A stretch of DNA of 64,000 bases from Oxalobacteraceae bacterium (GCA_027490725.1 JAIXXN010000057.1:124001-188000); one strand, 5' to 3'; positions 25,112 through 34,775 are shown, numbered from the stretch's first letter. A program made the numbers and translations. Notes: a model not told the origin generated them from the letters alone.

Positions 25112-27082
25112 ATGTCTCTGTTGGCTCATCAGCTCGAACTCCTGTCCCCTGCCAAAACGGCGGAAATCGGCCGCGAGGCGATTTTGCACGGCGCAGACGC
25201 CGTGTATATCGGTGGCCCGGCATTTGGCGCCCGCCATAATGCCAGCAATACCATCGAGGAAATCTCGGGGCTGGTGGAATTCGCGCATCGCTACCGTTCG
25301 CGCATTTTTGTCACACTCAACACGATTCTGCATGATGCCGAGCTGGAAGCGGCGCGCAAGCAGATCTGGCAGTTGTACGAGGCTGGTGTGGACGCGCTGA
25401 TCGTGCAGGATATGGGCTTGCTGGAAATGGACCTGCCGCCGATCCAGTTGCACGCGAGTACCCAGTGCGACATTCGCACCATGGAGAAAGCCAAATTCCT
25501 TGGTGACGTGGGCTTTTCGCAGCTGGTGCTGGCGCGCGAACTGACGCTGGAACAGATTAAGAAGATTCACGCCGAAGTCGATACGCCGCTTGAGTATTTC
25601 GTGCACGGTGCGCTGTGCGTGGCCTTCTCCGGCCAGTGCTATATTTCCCACGCCGATACGGGCCGCAGCGCCAATCGCGGCGATTGCTCGCAAGCTTGCC
25701 GTCTGCCTTACACCCTGAGCGACAATCAGGGCCGCGTGGTGGCCTACGAAAAGCACCTGCTGTCGATGAAGGACAACGATCAGAGCCGCAATCTGGAAGC
25801 GCTGGTTGATGCCGGTATCCGTTCCTTCAAGATTGAAGGTCGCTACAAGGATATGGGCTATGTGAAGAACATCACGGCCAACTACCGTTTGCTGCTGGAC
25901 GAGCTGCTCGAGCGCCGTCCCGAGTTCGCCCGTGCTGGCAGCGGCCGTACCGATATCCTGTTCACGCCCGATATCGACAAGAACTTCCACCGTGGTCACA
26001 CGGACTATTTCGCAAATGGCCGTCAGGACGACATCGGCGCCTTCGATTCGCCGAAATATGTCGGCGTCGAACTCGGTACCGTGACCAAGCTCGGCACCGA
26101 TCACTTCGACATGCTGACCAATGCTGCGATGGCCAATGGTGACGGTCTGAACTATATGTACAAGCGTGAAACCTACGGGATTCAGGCTAACACCGCGAAC
26201 AAACTGGGCGAAAGCGACGATGGGCAGTTGTGGCGCGTCTACACCAATGAGGCCATCAGCGCCCTGCCCGGCCTGCGCATGGGGCTGTCGATTAGCCGCA
26301 ACCGTGATCACCAGTGGGAATCGACGCTGAGCAAGAAGTCGTCCGACCGCAAAGTGGGTCTGCACCTGAGTCTGCGTGAACAGTCGGGCGGTCTGTGCCT
26401 GTCGCTGCGCGATGAAGACGGCCTGTACAGCGAGACGGAGGCCCTGATCACCCTGCAAGCAGCGCAGAATGCCGAGCAAGCCGAGGCTTCCCTGCGTGCC
26501 AGTCTGGGCAAACTGGGTAACACCATGTTTGTGGCCGACAGTGTGGAATTGTCCCTGTCCCAGCCATGGTTTGTACCCGCTGCCGCGATTAATGCGCTGC
26601 GTCGCGACGCGATTGCTGCGCACGAGGCACTGCGTCTGGCAGCGTGGCAGCGTCCCGAGCGCAAAGCAGCGGCCCAGCCGCCTGCGATCTACCCGGACAC
26701 CCAGCTCAGCTATCTGGCCAATGTCTACAACGAAAAAGCCCGTGCCTTCTATCACAAGCACGGTGTGCAGCTCATCGCTGCAGCGTACGAGTCGCATGAA
26801 GAAGCCGGTGAAGTGCCGCTGATGATTACCAAGCACTGCCTGCGTTTCTCCTTCAATCTGTGTCCGAAGCAGGCCAAGGGCGTGCAAGGGGTGCAGGGAC
26901 AGGTGCGCGCCGAGCCGATGACGCTGGTAAGTGGTGACGAAACCTACACGCTGCGCTTCGATTGCAAACCGTGCGAAATGCATGTGGTGGGCGCGATGAA
27001 GCCGGGCGTACTGAAGTCGGCGCCGCCGTCGAATATTCCATATAGCCCGATTACCTTCCACCGGCAGCGTCCACGCAGCTGA
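25112..27082 (+). CDS. rlhA: U32-family 23S rRNA C2501 hydroxylase RlhA (YdcP)
   Basis: 656 residues, the length of Escherichia coli YdcP/RlhA (about 653) and well above the shorter tRNA hydroxylase YegQ/TrhP (about 450). It starts with the U32 fold (LLSPAKTAEIGREAILHGADAVYIGG). It has the family motif around QLHASTQC and the cysteine cluster CVAFSGQC...GDCSQAC, probably an iron-sulfur site. The C-terminal collagenase-like region characteristic of the long U32 type ends around FDCKPCEMHVVGAMKPG. RlhA makes 5-hydroxycytidine at position 2501 of 23S rRNA with help from prephenate-linked metabolism. It has a good sigma-70 promoter and a terminator directly after, so it is monocistronic. Older annotations call it a collagenase-like protease. 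Confidence 0.9.
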   Translation: MSLLAHQLELLSPAKTAEIGREAILHGADAVYIGGPAFGARHNASNTIEEISGLVEFAHRYRSRIFVTLNTILHDAELEAARKQIWQLYEAGVDALIVQDMGLLEMDLPPIQLHASTQCDIRTMEKAKFLGDVGFSQLVLARELTLEQIKKIHAEVDTPLEYFVHGALCVAFSGQCYISHADTGRSANRGDCSQACRLPYTLSDNQGRVVAYEKHLLSMKDNDQSRNLEALVDAGIRSFKIEGRYKDMGYVKNITANYRLLLDELLERRPEFARAGSGRTDILFTPDIDKNFHRGHTDYFANGRQDDIGAFDSPKYVGVELGTVTKLGTDHFDMLTNAAMANGDGLNYMYKRETYGIQANTANKLGESDDGQLWRVYTNEAISALPGLRMGLSISRNRDHQWESTLSKKSSDRKVGLHLSLREQSGGLCLSLRDEDGLYSETEALITLQAAQNAEQAEASLRASLGKLGNTMFVADSVELSLSQPWFVPAAAINALRRDAIAAHEALRLAAWQRPERKAAAQPPAIYPDTQLSYLANVYNEKARAFYHKHGVQLIAAAYESHEEAGEVPLMITKHCLRFSFNLCPKQAKGVQGVQGQVRAEPMTLVSGDETYTLRFDCKPCEMHVVGAMKPGVLKSAPPSNIPYSPITFHRQRPRS

Positions 27083-27085
27083 TAA

Positions 27086-27128
27086 AAAACCGGCTCGCTG
27101 CGCTCGCAGATCGGGCCGGTTCTGTTTT
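27086..27128 (+). terminator. Intrinsic terminator of rlhA
   Basis: A stem AACCGGC/GCCGGTT enclosing about 20 bases that can fold further, followed by CTGTTTTT. It begins a few bases after the rlhA stop. Confidence 0.7.
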
Positions 27129-27194
27129 TGCCTGCCGCTGTTGCCGTCCTGATCCTGCTACCTTTTGGATCAGGCCGCTGCGGCGGTCTGGCAA

Positions 27195-27578
27195 TTAACG
27201 CATGATGTCGACTTTGACGAAGTATTTGCGGGCATATTTCAGCAGTTGGCCATCACTTGGGTGATCGGCGCTTTCCACACTGGTCACGCAATCCGCTACC
27301 GCTGGATGATGACGGATCAGGTGCTTCATCAGTTCCAGTTTTTCCTGGCCCGGACCGACGATCAGAATCTCGCTGCTACCGCTGAGTGCCTTGGAAACAT
27401 CGTCAAAATACTGCTTGCTCTCTGGCGTACGGCCAGCACCGGTCGAACCGGATTTGCCATGCAGGTGCGAGTGTTTCGAGTGGGTCTTGATGACCTCGCT
27501 GTCGGCGGCTTCAGCGTTGAAATGAATGACATGCGCTTCGGAATGATCGATCCACGCGACAACATGATTGAAAGACAT
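27195..27578 (-). CDS. Small eRF1-like (translational machinery) protein
   Basis: 127 residues from ATG 27578, which has GGAG 8 bases upstream. It begins MSFNHVVAWIDHSEAHVIHF and contains EILIVGPGQEKLELMKHL, the alternation seen in the bacterial eRF1/archaeal release factor domain-like family often labelled translational machinery protein. It is His-rich around residues 38-45 (THSKHSHLHGKSG). It lacks a peptidyl-hydrolase GGQ motif, so a release-factor activity is not supported; the biochemical role is unknown. It stands alone, convergent with rlhA. Confidence 0.7.
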   Translation of the reverse strand: MSFNHVVAWIDHSEAHVIHFNAEAADSEVIKTHSKHSHLHGKSGSTGAGRTPESKQYFDDVSKALSGSSEILIVGPGQEKLELMKHLIRHHPAVADCVTSVESADHPSDGQLLKYARKYFVKVDIMR

Positions 27579-27755
27579 AAAAGACTCCATAGATAGCAAA
27601 CGCGGTGCCTGGATGTCGCCGCAAAGCACCCGCGTTTAGTTATGTTTCTTGTGGCAACGAGTAAAGTCTAGAGAAGTTAACTCGCATAATCTTTGATGTA
27701 TATCAAGCCTGAACGTGACAGTTCAGATTGCCCGAAATAGTCTGATGGGACCTGG

Positions 27756-28757
27756 TCAGACCTGCATATCGGCACCGTCATGTCGCCCATTCCATTCGCC
27801 CTTGATGCGCAGAAGTTCCGGCAGCGATGCCTCGAAGGCGGCGACCATTGCCGGATCAAAGTGCTGACCTGCGCCGGAGAGAATATGTGCGCAGGTATCG
27901 GGCAGACTCCACGCGGCTTTATAGGGGCGCTGCATGGTCAGCGCATCAAACACGTCCGCTACCGCCACCAGACGTGCGGCTTCCGGGATGGCAGCGCCAC
28001 GCAGACCGTGCGGGTAACCGGCGCCGTCCCAGCGTTCGTGGTGTGACAGTGCGACGTCACGTGCCATCACGAAGATCTCGCCATTCGCGTTCTGCAGGAT
28101 CTGCGCGCCGATCTCGGTGTGGCGGCGCATCAGCACCCATTCTTCGGTTGTCAGGGCGCGTGGTGCCTTCAGGATCTCGCTGGGCACGCCGATCTTGCCG
28201 GTGTCGTGTAGTGGCGCGGCAAGCTCGAGCTGTTCGATGCGTTCGGCCGGCCAGCCGAGCGTGCGCGCCAGCGTGCAGGCATAGGCGGCCATACGCCAGA
28301 TGTGCGCGCCGGTATCGTTATCATTGTAGTGCCCTGCTTCGCCCAGCATGTAGACCGCTTCGCGGCGCGCCCGCGCGACGTCGTTCAGATGGACTAGCGA
28401 CAGATGGGTGGCTACCCGGCGCAGCAGAATTGGCACCGAGATCGGCTTCTGGACGTAATCGACAGCGCCGGCATCGAAGCCGCGCGCTTCGTCTTCGGTA
28501 CTGTTCATGGCGGTCAGGAAGATCACCGGAATGTGGCTGAGGCGGGGATCGGCTTTCAGGCGCTGGCACACGGCGTAACCATCGAGTCCGGGCATCATGA
28601 TGTCGAGCAGAATCAGGTCGGGACGGATGCGCTCGGCCAGTTCCAGCCCTTTGGCGCCGCTATTGGCAAACACCAGGCGATACTTGTCGCGCATCACCTG
28701 CAGCAGCAGGTTGAGGTTATTCGGCTCGTCGTCGATGGCAAGTATGATTTTTTGCAT
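27756..28757 (-). CDS. Response regulator with HD-GYP c-di-GMP phosphodiesterase domain
   Basis: 333 residues. A receiver domain (about 3-120) has the acidic pocket DDE and phospho-acceptor Asp52 (LILLDIMMPG). A C-terminal HD-GYP domain has HDTGKIG (His184-Asp185) and DGAGYP (247-249). HD-GYP enzymes hydrolyse cyclic di-GMP, so phosphorylation is expected to tune c-di-GMP breakdown. Its ATG overlaps the stop of the hybrid kinase gene (TGATG at 28755-28759), with GGAGG a few bases upstream. The kinase is thus its likely phosphodonor through the HPt domain. Confidence 0.9.
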   Translation of the reverse strand: MQKIILAIDDEPNNLNLLLQVMRDKYRLVFANSGAKGLELAERIRPDLILLDIMMPGLDGYAVCQRLKADPRLSHIPVIFLTAMNSTEDEARGFDAGAVDYVQKPISVPILLRRVATHLSLVHLNDVARARREAVYMLGEAGHYNDNDTGAHIWRMAAYACTLARTLGWPAERIEQLELAAPLHDTGKIGVPSEILKAPRALTTEEWVLMRRHTEIGAQILQNANGEIFVMARDVALSHHERWDGAGYPHGLRGAAIPEAARLVAVADVFDALTMQRPYKAAWSLPDTCAHILSGAGQHFDPAMVAAFEASLPELLRIKGEWNGRHDGADMQV

Positions 28758-31411
28758 CAGTGCGCGCCTCCGGTCTGGAGGATCAGCTGGTCGGTCAGGC
28801 TGGCGGCCAGCTCGAAGTCGAAATGCTGGACTGCCAGCACCACGGGGTGGATCTGTTGGGCCGGCATCACATGAGTCAGTTGCGTCAGTATGGGGTGGAC
28901 GCTATCCGGGTTGAACAGATCCAGTCCGCTGCGTAAGTCCTGTAGCAACTGGATGAGCTCCGTGTCGCTGACGGATCCGGGCACGGGGCTGGCGGCCAGC
29001 GGCGCAGGCGCCACGCTATCCACCAGCCCCAGCAAGCGCTCCAGCGCCAACTGTAGCTGATCCGTTTGCGCAGCCGCCTCGCCGCGATCGCCAGCTTTGA
29101 GCGCCGTGTCGACATAGGCCGCCAGACTGGCGACCTCGGCCAGATGCAGGTTGCCGGCCACGCCTTTCAGCGCATGGGCGGTGCGGCGGGCCAGTTCGGG
29201 GGCGACCACCAGATGCTCGGCAATCCGTGCCGCGTCGCTACGATGGCTGCGGCAGAATTCCTGCAGGGCAGCCTGATAGACGCTGGCGTCGCCCCACAGG
29301 CGTAGCGCGCGTGGCAGGTCGACCAGCGGTGCCAGCGCCTGCAGCGCGGGTGGAATACGTAATTCCGGCGCCGGCGCGATGCTGCTGTTGAAGCGCCCGC
29401 GCCCCTGTGGCACCAGCTGTTCCATGTGATCGCAGATCTCCCCCAGATCGATGGGTTTGCCAAGCACACTATCCATGCCTGCATCCAGACAGCGCCGGTG
29501 GTCTTCCGGTAACACGCTGGCGGTCAGTGCGATGATGGGCAGATGGGCTGCAGTGGCGGGACGCATTTGGCGGATGGCACGGGTGGCCTGCAGGCCATCC
29601 ATGTCGGGCATCATCACATCCATCAGGATGACATCGAAGTCTTCCTTCAGGCTGGCATCGACGGCTAGCCGCCCATTTTCCTTCCACACCACTTCATGGC
29701 CGAGCTGGGTTAGCCGCAGCGAGAGCAGTCTGGCGTTGGTCGCCACATCTTCTGCCAGCAGAATCCGGAATGCGCGCGGAGTACGGTTGCTGAGTTCATC
29801 CTGATGGGCCTCCAGCAGCACGGCACTGGCCGGATTACTGATGGCCGGGAGGGGCAAGGTAAAGTGGAAAGTCGAACCCTGTCCGTAGCGGCTCTCGGCC
29901 CAGATTTTCCCGTGCATCAGTTCGACCAGATTCCGGCAGATCGTGGTGCCTAGCCCGGTGCCACCAAAGCGTCGGGTGGTGCTGACATCGGCCTGGGTAA
30001 AGGAGTCGAATACTTTGTCGAGCTGGGCCTGGGTCATGCCGATGCCGGTGTCGCGCACGGCAAAGTGCAGGACGCCGCTGGCCTGTGGGGCGATCAGGAT
30101 GGTAACCTCGCCCTGATGGGTAAATTTGATGGCGTTGCCCACCAGATTCAGCAGGATCTGGCGGATACGGGTCGGGTCGCCCAGACAGACCGGGGCTAAG
30201 TCCGGTGCCAGTTCCACCTGGAGTGCAAGCTGTTTGTGGCGTGCATCGGGATCGAGTAGCTTGAGTACGTCGCGTAACAGATGGGCAACGCTGAACGGCA
30301 CTTGTTCGATTTCCGTCTTGCCGCCCTCGATCTTCGAATAGTCGAGAATATCGTTAATGATGCTGAGCAGATCCCGTGCTGACTGATGCACGGTCTGGAC
30401 ATGCTCGCGGGCCGTGGCTGACAGGCTGGCATCGTGGAGTACCAGTTCGGAAAAGCCGATGATGGCATTCATCGGCGTGCGGATCTCGTGGCTCATATTC
30501 GCCAGAAAACTGGCTTTGGCGCGCACCGCAGCTTCCGCCTGATCTTTGGCGCGGCGCAAATCCTCTTCGATACTGCGCTGGGCGCTGATATCGGTAATGA
30601 AGGCGACGAAATATGCGTGTCCGGGCGTCAGTTCGGTGTGACCAAGCGCGATCGAGACGGGGAAAGTATCGCCATTGCGGCGCCGCGCGCGCACCAGGCC
30701 ATCGAGCCCGATCGACTGGTGACGGTTGCTTTTGTCGGCGCGCTGGAAATAGCGCTGATGGGTATGGGCGTGCAATTCGGGCATCAGACATGCCACGCTT
30801 TTACCGCGCATTTCGGTATGGCTCCAGCCGAACATTTCCTCGGCGGCGGGATTGAAGACATCGATCAAACCCGCTGCATCGGTGGTAATGATCGCGTTGG
30901 CAGCCGTTTGTACAATCGCCGACAGCTCGCCGGTGGTTTCGCTGATCTTGCGCTGTAACTGCAGACGGTAGGCCTGCAACTCGTCTTCTGCGCGGCGTTT
31001 CTCGGTGATGTCACGGGCGATTTTCGAGGCGCCGATCACCGTCCCGCTGGCGTCCACAATGGGCGACACGGTCACGGAAACGGCGATTTGCCGGCCGTTC
31101 CTGCACAGGCGCAGGGTTTCAAAATGCTCGACCCGGCTGCCCCGGGCAATTTTCTCGAGGATATTCTGCTCTTCAGCGTGCCGTTCAGGCGGGATCACAC
31201 GAAGAATCGACTGTCCCAGCATCTGGCTGGCAGTATAGCCAAACACCTGTTCGGCAGCGGGATTCCAGCTGGTGACGATGCCGTCCAGCGTCTTGGTGAT
31301 GATGGCGTCGCTCGATGATGCCACCAGAGATGCCAGAAGCGCGGGGCTGTACATCGCCAGCCCATCGAGTCGGGCGCTGGCGGAACGGCTAATGTCGTCT
31401 GAAGCAGACAT
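28757..31411 (-). CDS. Hybrid sensor histidine kinase (PAS-PAS-HisKA-HATPase-REC-HPt)
   Basis: 884 residues with no membrane helix, so a cytoplasmic sensor. It has two PAS domains (about 25-140 and 160-285), a HisKA dimerization domain with phospho-acceptor His308 (NMSHEIRTP), and an HATPase with NLVGNAIKF and GGTGLG. The receiver has Asp598 (ILMDVMMPDMDG), and a C-terminal HPt has His746 (AHALKGVAGNL). The full relay His-Asp-His on one protein would hand phosphate to an external receiver, most simply the HD-GYP regulator translated from the overlapping next gene. The PAS ligand is unknown. The 135-bp upstream gap to the DUF455 gene should hold the promoter, but no clear boxes are seen. Confidence 0.92.
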   Translation of the reverse strand: MSASDDISRSASARLDGLAMYSPALLASLVASSSDAIITKTLDGIVTSWNPAAEQVFGYTASQMLGQSILRVIPPERHAEEQNILEKIARGSRVEHFETLRLCRNGRQIAVSVTVSPIVDASGTVIGASKIARDITEKRRAEDELQAYRLQLQRKISETTGELSAIVQTAANAIITTDAAGLIDVFNPAAEEMFGWSHTEMRGKSVACLMPELHAHTHQRYFQRADKSNRHQSIGLDGLVRARRRNGDTFPVSIALGHTELTPGHAYFVAFITDISAQRSIEEDLRRAKDQAEAAVRAKASFLANMSHEIRTPMNAIIGFSELVLHDASLSATAREHVQTVHQSARDLLSIINDILDYSKIEGGKTEIEQVPFSVAHLLRDVLKLLDPDARHKQLALQVELAPDLAPVCLGDPTRIRQILLNLVGNAIKFTHQGEVTILIAPQASGVLHFAVRDTGIGMTQAQLDKVFDSFTQADVSTTRRFGGTGLGTTICRNLVELMHGKIWAESRYGQGSTFHFTLPLPAISNPASAVLLEAHQDELSNRTPRAFRILLAEDVATNARLLSLRLTQLGHEVVWKENGRLAVDASLKEDFDVILMDVMMPDMDGLQATRAIRQMRPATAAHLPIIALTASVLPEDHRRCLDAGMDSVLGKPIDLGEICDHMEQLVPQGRGRFNSSIAPAPELRIPPALQALAPLVDLPRALRLWGDASVYQAALQEFCRSHRSDAARIAEHLVVAPELARRTAHALKGVAGNLHLAEVASLAAYVDTALKAGDRGEAAAQTDQLQLALERLLGLVDSVAPAPLAASPVPGSVSDTELIQLLQDLRSGLDLFNPDSVHPILTQLTHVMPAQQIHPVVLAVQHFDFELAASLTDQLILQTGGAH

Positions 31412-31546
31412 AAAGTAGATGAAAAACTGTAGCTTAGATACTAACTCTACGCTTTTTATCTGGGGGAAATATCACCAAATGTCACAAATGCTATTGTGAG
31501 CAAGGAATATCCGTGCTTCAGCTAAATTTAAACCGTCGTTGAAAGC

Positions 31547-32386
31547 CTAGCGGGCTTGTGGCGGCGTCTGCAGTGCGGAGATTTCCTCCGCGCTAAAGCC
31601 AGCCCGTAGTCGCGCCTCGACATTGAACGGGCCGCGCGGCGTCGGTGCTTTATAGCGTACGGCCAGCTCGGCATAGGTAGGCCGTACGGCTAGGCCACGT
31701 TCCAGACACAGATGGGAGAACCAGCGATTGCCGATTTCGACATGCCCGACTTCGTCGCGCAGGATGATGTCCAGAATCGCCGCCGCGGCATGATCGCCAG
31801 CCTGCGCCAGCTTGGCGCGCAGCGGTGGAATGGCATCGAGCCCTCGCGCTTCCAGTGTACGCGGTACCAGAGCCATGCGTGCCAGCACATCGTCGCGGGT
31901 CTTATCGACCATTTCCCACAGACTGTCATGGGCCGGAAAATCGCCATAGGCGTAACCCAGTTGCTGCAAGTGCGCCGATAGCAAGCCGAAGTGTGTGGCT
32001 TCCTCGGCAGCTACGCGCAGCCAGTCGACGTAGTATTCGGCTGGCATGGCGGCAAAGCGCCACAGCGCATCGAGTGCCAGATTGATGGCATTAAATTCGA
32101 TATGGCTGAGGGCGTGAATCAGCATGGCGCGGCCCTCCCCTGTGGCCATCGAGCGTCGTCCCACCGCCAGCGGTGGCACCAGCTCCGGACGCTGCGGGCG
32201 GCCCGGTATCGGCGCGTCAGTATGTAAGGGCGCGGTTTGCTCCAGTTGCAACTGACCAGCATGCCATGCGTCGGCCATGGCCGCGACGGCGGCCATTTTT
32301 TCGGCCGGGTCAGCCATCAGCAGGCAGTCCAGCGCAACACGGCGCAATTCGGACGCAGGGGAAAAACAGGCGGAGCTAGCGGGCAT
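31547..32386 (-). CDS. DUF455 ferritin-like protein
   Basis: 279 residues. It has a helical ferritin-like core with metal-ligand motifs: HIEFNAINLALDAL, EEATHFGLLSAHL and DEVGHVEIGNRWF (Glu-x-x-His pairs). That pattern marks the DUF455 family, probably a di-iron or di-manganese protein. Substrate and role are unknown; rhodanese- or tRNA-linked neighbours are not present here. It is divergent from the serine hydrolase gene, with 114 bp between them. The length is typical. Confidence 0.85.
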   Translation of the reverse strand: MPASSACFSPASELRRVALDCLLMADPAEKMAAVAAMADAWHAGQLQLEQTAPLHTDAPIPGRPQRPELVPPLAVGRRSMATGEGRAMLIHALSHIEFNAINLALDALWRFAAMPAEYYVDWLRVAAEEATHFGLLSAHLQQLGYAYGDFPAHDSLWEMVDKTRDDVLARMALVPRTLEARGLDAIPPLRAKLAQAGDHAAAAILDIILRDEVGHVEIGNRWFSHLCLERGLAVRPTYAELAVRYKAPTPRGPFNVEARLRAGFSAEEISALQTPPQAR

Positions 32387-32500
32387 GAGACCGGGTCGTT
32401 TCGATGGAAAGGACGGCAGTGTAGCATCTGTGCGCGCGATTCTTGGCAGCGGACTGACTGCACAGTATGCTAGATGCCTTTCTCTTGATGCGGAGTCTCC

Positions 32501-33817
32501 ATGTCACGCGCTGTCACCGCCCTGCTCGGCCTGTTCTGGATGTCGCTCGCGCACAGTCAGACGGCAACGCTCGAACGCGAGCTCAATGCCGTGTTTGCCG
32601 ATCCGGCGCTGCCGCTGGCCAGTCTTGCTGTGCTGACTGTACGGGCCGGCCAGGTGCAGTACAGTTTTCAGGCCGGTCAGCGCCAGATGGGCGTCGCTGC
32701 TGTCCCTGTCACGCAACAGACGCTGTTCCGGATTGCCTCGATTTCCAAAATGGTCACCAGCATGGGGCTGATGAAGCTGGTCGAACAGCAGCAGCTTGAT
32801 CTGGATGCCGATATCGGCCGCTACCTCGGTTACACCGTACGTAATCCGCACTTCCCCGAACGGGCGATTACCCTGCGGATGCTGCTCAGCCATACCTCGT
32901 CGCTGCGGGACGGGGCTGGCTACTACTGGCCGGGTGAGACGGCCATCCGTAGCGAACTCACGCGTGGCACGGCGGCGATGTGGAGTGCTACGCAGGCGCC
33001 CGGCAGCTATTTCAGCTATGCCAATCTGAACTGGGGGGTGATTGGCACGATCATGGAACAGGTCAGTGGCGAACGCTTTGACCGATTGATGCAGCGCCTG
33101 ATCTTGCAACCTATGGGGCTGGCGGGGGGCTATTCCCCGGCCAGTTTCAGCGACGCAGAGCTGTCCCAGCTGGCCACCCTGTACCGCAAGCGCACTACCG
33201 ATACGGAAGTGTGGGACCCGCAAGGGCCGTGGATTGCGCAGGTCGATGCCTTGCAGGGGCAGCGTCCGGTCGCAGCCACGATTCCGGCCAGCTATGTACC
33301 GGGAACCAATGGCACGCTGTTCAGCCCCACGGGTGGTTTGCGCATCTCGGCGCACGGGCTGGGGCAACTGATGCTGATGCTGATTCAGCAGGGGCAGTAT
33401 CAGGGACGCAGCATCCTGCCAGCGGCCAGCATCAGTCTGATGTTCGGCCAGCAGTGGCGCTACGACGGCAGTAATGGCGACACGGAAAACGGCCAGTATG
33501 GCAGCTGGGGGCTGGGAGCTCAGCGCTTCGGGATGCTGGCGGACGGCCGTGACCGTCTGGTGGAGGATGCTGACTTCCATGGGGTCGGTCACCTGGGCGA
33601 AGCGTATGGTCTGCTGTCGACCTTTGCCGTCGATCTGCAGCGGGGCGATGGCATGATCGTGCTGATCGGCGGGCTGGGACGGGACCCGGCGCTGCATCCG
33701 GGCCAGTATTCGGCGCTGACGCGCAGCGAAGAACGGCTGCTGACGGCACTTTATCGGCAGATCCGCAGGCCCGCGGATGAGGAAGTGGCAACGACAGCGG
33801 CAGCGAAAATCCAATAG
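32501..33817 (+). CDS. Secreted serine hydrolase of the class C beta-lactamase/DD-peptidase fold
   Basis: 438 residues with a signal peptide (cleavage near AHS-QTA, residue 18-19). It has the active-site SxxK (Ser80-Ile-Ser-Lys83), YxN (Tyr173-Ala-Asn175) and an HxG-type third motif (GHLGEAYG) in place of KTG, as in many esterase-like or DD-peptidase members. A true AmpC would usually have KTG and be shorter (about 380). It therefore more likely acts on peptides, esters or the cell wall than on beta-lactams. GGAG lies 5-6 bases before ATG. Confidence 0.85.
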   Translation: MSRAVTALLGLFWMSLAHSQTATLERELNAVFADPALPLASLAVLTVRAGQVQYSFQAGQRQMGVAAVPVTQQTLFRIASISKMVTSMGLMKLVEQQQLDLDADIGRYLGYTVRNPHFPERAITLRMLLSHTSSLRDGAGYYWPGETAIRSELTRGTAAMWSATQAPGSYFSYANLNWGVIGTIMEQVSGERFDRLMQRLILQPMGLAGGYSPASFSDAELSQLATLYRKRTTDTEVWDPQGPWIAQVDALQGQRPVAATIPASYVPGTNGTLFSPTGGLRISAHGLGQLMLMLIQQGQYQGRSILPAASISLMFGQQWRYDGSNGDTENGQYGSWGLGAQRFGMLADGRDRLVEDADFHGVGHLGEAYGLLSTFAVDLQRGDGMIVLIGGLGRDPALHPGQYSALTRSEERLLTALYRQIRRPADEEVATTAAAKIQ

Positions 33818-33950
33818 GTTCGCGGGGAACTCATCCCAATCCTACAAATACGTGGGCAATGCACTGATACCTGTCAGAGCCGCAGTGTTTCATGATGAGC
33901 CATATTCCGGTGCGATTCCGCCCGGAATGTTCCAACCATCGGAGACTATC

Positions 33951-34472
33951 ATGAGTTATCTAGACCGCGACACCTACGGCATCTACAACGAGAATGCAGA
34001 CGATAGCGGCCCCGGTCCGCGCCTGATGGGCGCTGAGACGCTGATCGGCGAAGACGTCTACAACCATCAGGACGAAGACCTCGGCGATATCAAGGAAATC
34101 ATGCTAGACATGCGTCAAGGGCAAGTGGCGTACGCCGTCCTGTCCTTTGGCGGCTGGCTGGGCATGGGTGACAAGCTGTTTGCCGTGCCTTGGCAGGCGC
34201 TGCAACTGGATACCGCCAACCAGCGCTTCCTGCTGGACGTGTCCAAAGAGCACTTGAAAACCGCGCCCGGCTTCGACAAGGATCACTGGCCCGACATGGC
34301 TAGTGCGGAATTCAGCACCGAGATCCACAATTTCTATCAAACCCAGCAGAACGTCGGCGGTAGCCGCACTGCCAGCGGCAGCGTGATGGGCAGTGGTAGT
34401 AGCAGCCTGCAGAGCGACCCCGGCTATACCGGCAAGGTCGAACCGGGCGTCGGGCGCGGCGGCATGCCATAA
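33951..34472 (+). CDS. PRC-barrel domain protein
   Basis: 173 residues from ATG 33951 with GGAG upstream. A PRC barrel runs from about residue 24 to 100: GAETLIGEDVYNHQDEDLGDIKEIMLDMRQGQVAYAVLSFGG... then KLFAVPWQAL. The tail is flexible, Gly/Ser-rich (SGSVMGSGSSSLQS). Such stand-alone proteins are often general-stress or sporulation-like adaptors; no specific role is known. It has its own terminator downstream (34576-34616). Confidence 0.8.
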   Translation: MSYLDRDTYGIYNENADDSGPGPRLMGAETLIGEDVYNHQDEDLGDIKEIMLDMRQGQVAYAVLSFGGWLGMGDKLFAVPWQALQLDTANQRFLLDVSKEHLKTAPGFDKDHWPDMASAEFSTEIHNFYQTQQNVGGSRTASGSVMGSGSSSLQSDPGYTGKVEPGVGRGGMP

Positions 34473-34575
34473 GGTCTGCGGCACTGTCCAGCCATCCCGC
34501 TGCACCAAGATGAGGCGGCATAACGCATCGGTCTGTGCGCTAGGCCTGCGGATGCGCTTCCTTGTGCGTTAGGCT

Positions 34576-34616
34576 CGGCCGGCGTTGCGGGTTTCCCCCG
34601 CGTCGCCGGCCGTTTT
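34576..34616 (+). terminator. Intrinsic terminator after the PRC-barrel gene
   Basis: A 9-bp perfect stem CGGCCGGCG/CGCCGGCCG with an inner GCGGG/CCCGC pairing, followed by TTTT. It separates the PRC-barrel gene from the ATP-grasp operon. The rest of the 303-bp gap holds the sigma-54-like promoter. Confidence 0.75.
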
Positions 34617-34724
34617 GCATGGTGGCCTGTTGCGCGGCGCGGCGGGTGCCGCGGCGCGGTACGGATTGGTGCGCGCTAGCGCCCTGCCGGCGAATTTGCG
34701 ATGCACCAAAATCGGGCATTCCTA

Positions 34725-34741
34725 TTGGCACGCTTCTTGAT
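34725..34741 (+). promoter_or_regulatory. Sigma-54-like promoter of the ATP-grasp/Anbu operon
   Basis: TTGGCACGCTTCTTGAT matches the -24/-12 consensus (TGGCACG, four bases, TTGC) with the invariant GG and a correct 10-base interval. The -12 GC reads GA, one mismatch. Transcription would start near 34752, about 24 bases before ATG 34776. No competing sigma-70 boxes are clear. The fit suggests RpoN control, often linked to nitrogen supply, but the -12 mismatch leaves doubt. Confidence 0.5.
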
Positions 34742-34775
34742 ATGAAGATAGCGTACTCATCTGGGATCGTTCGAT

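Noticed and set aside
25091..27061. A 656-codon open frame on the minus strand
   Set aside because: It is the antisense of rlhA. The plus-strand protein has clear U32 motifs, promoter and terminator, while the minus product resembles nothing.
32504..33814. A 436-codon minus-strand frame opposite the serine hydrolase
   Set aside because: Shadow frame in GC-rich DNA; the plus strand has a signal peptide and SxxK/YxN motifs.
32501..33817. AmpC-type beta-lactamase
   Set aside because: The third motif is HxG instead of KTG and the protein is longer than AmpC, so antibiotic hydrolysis is not supported.
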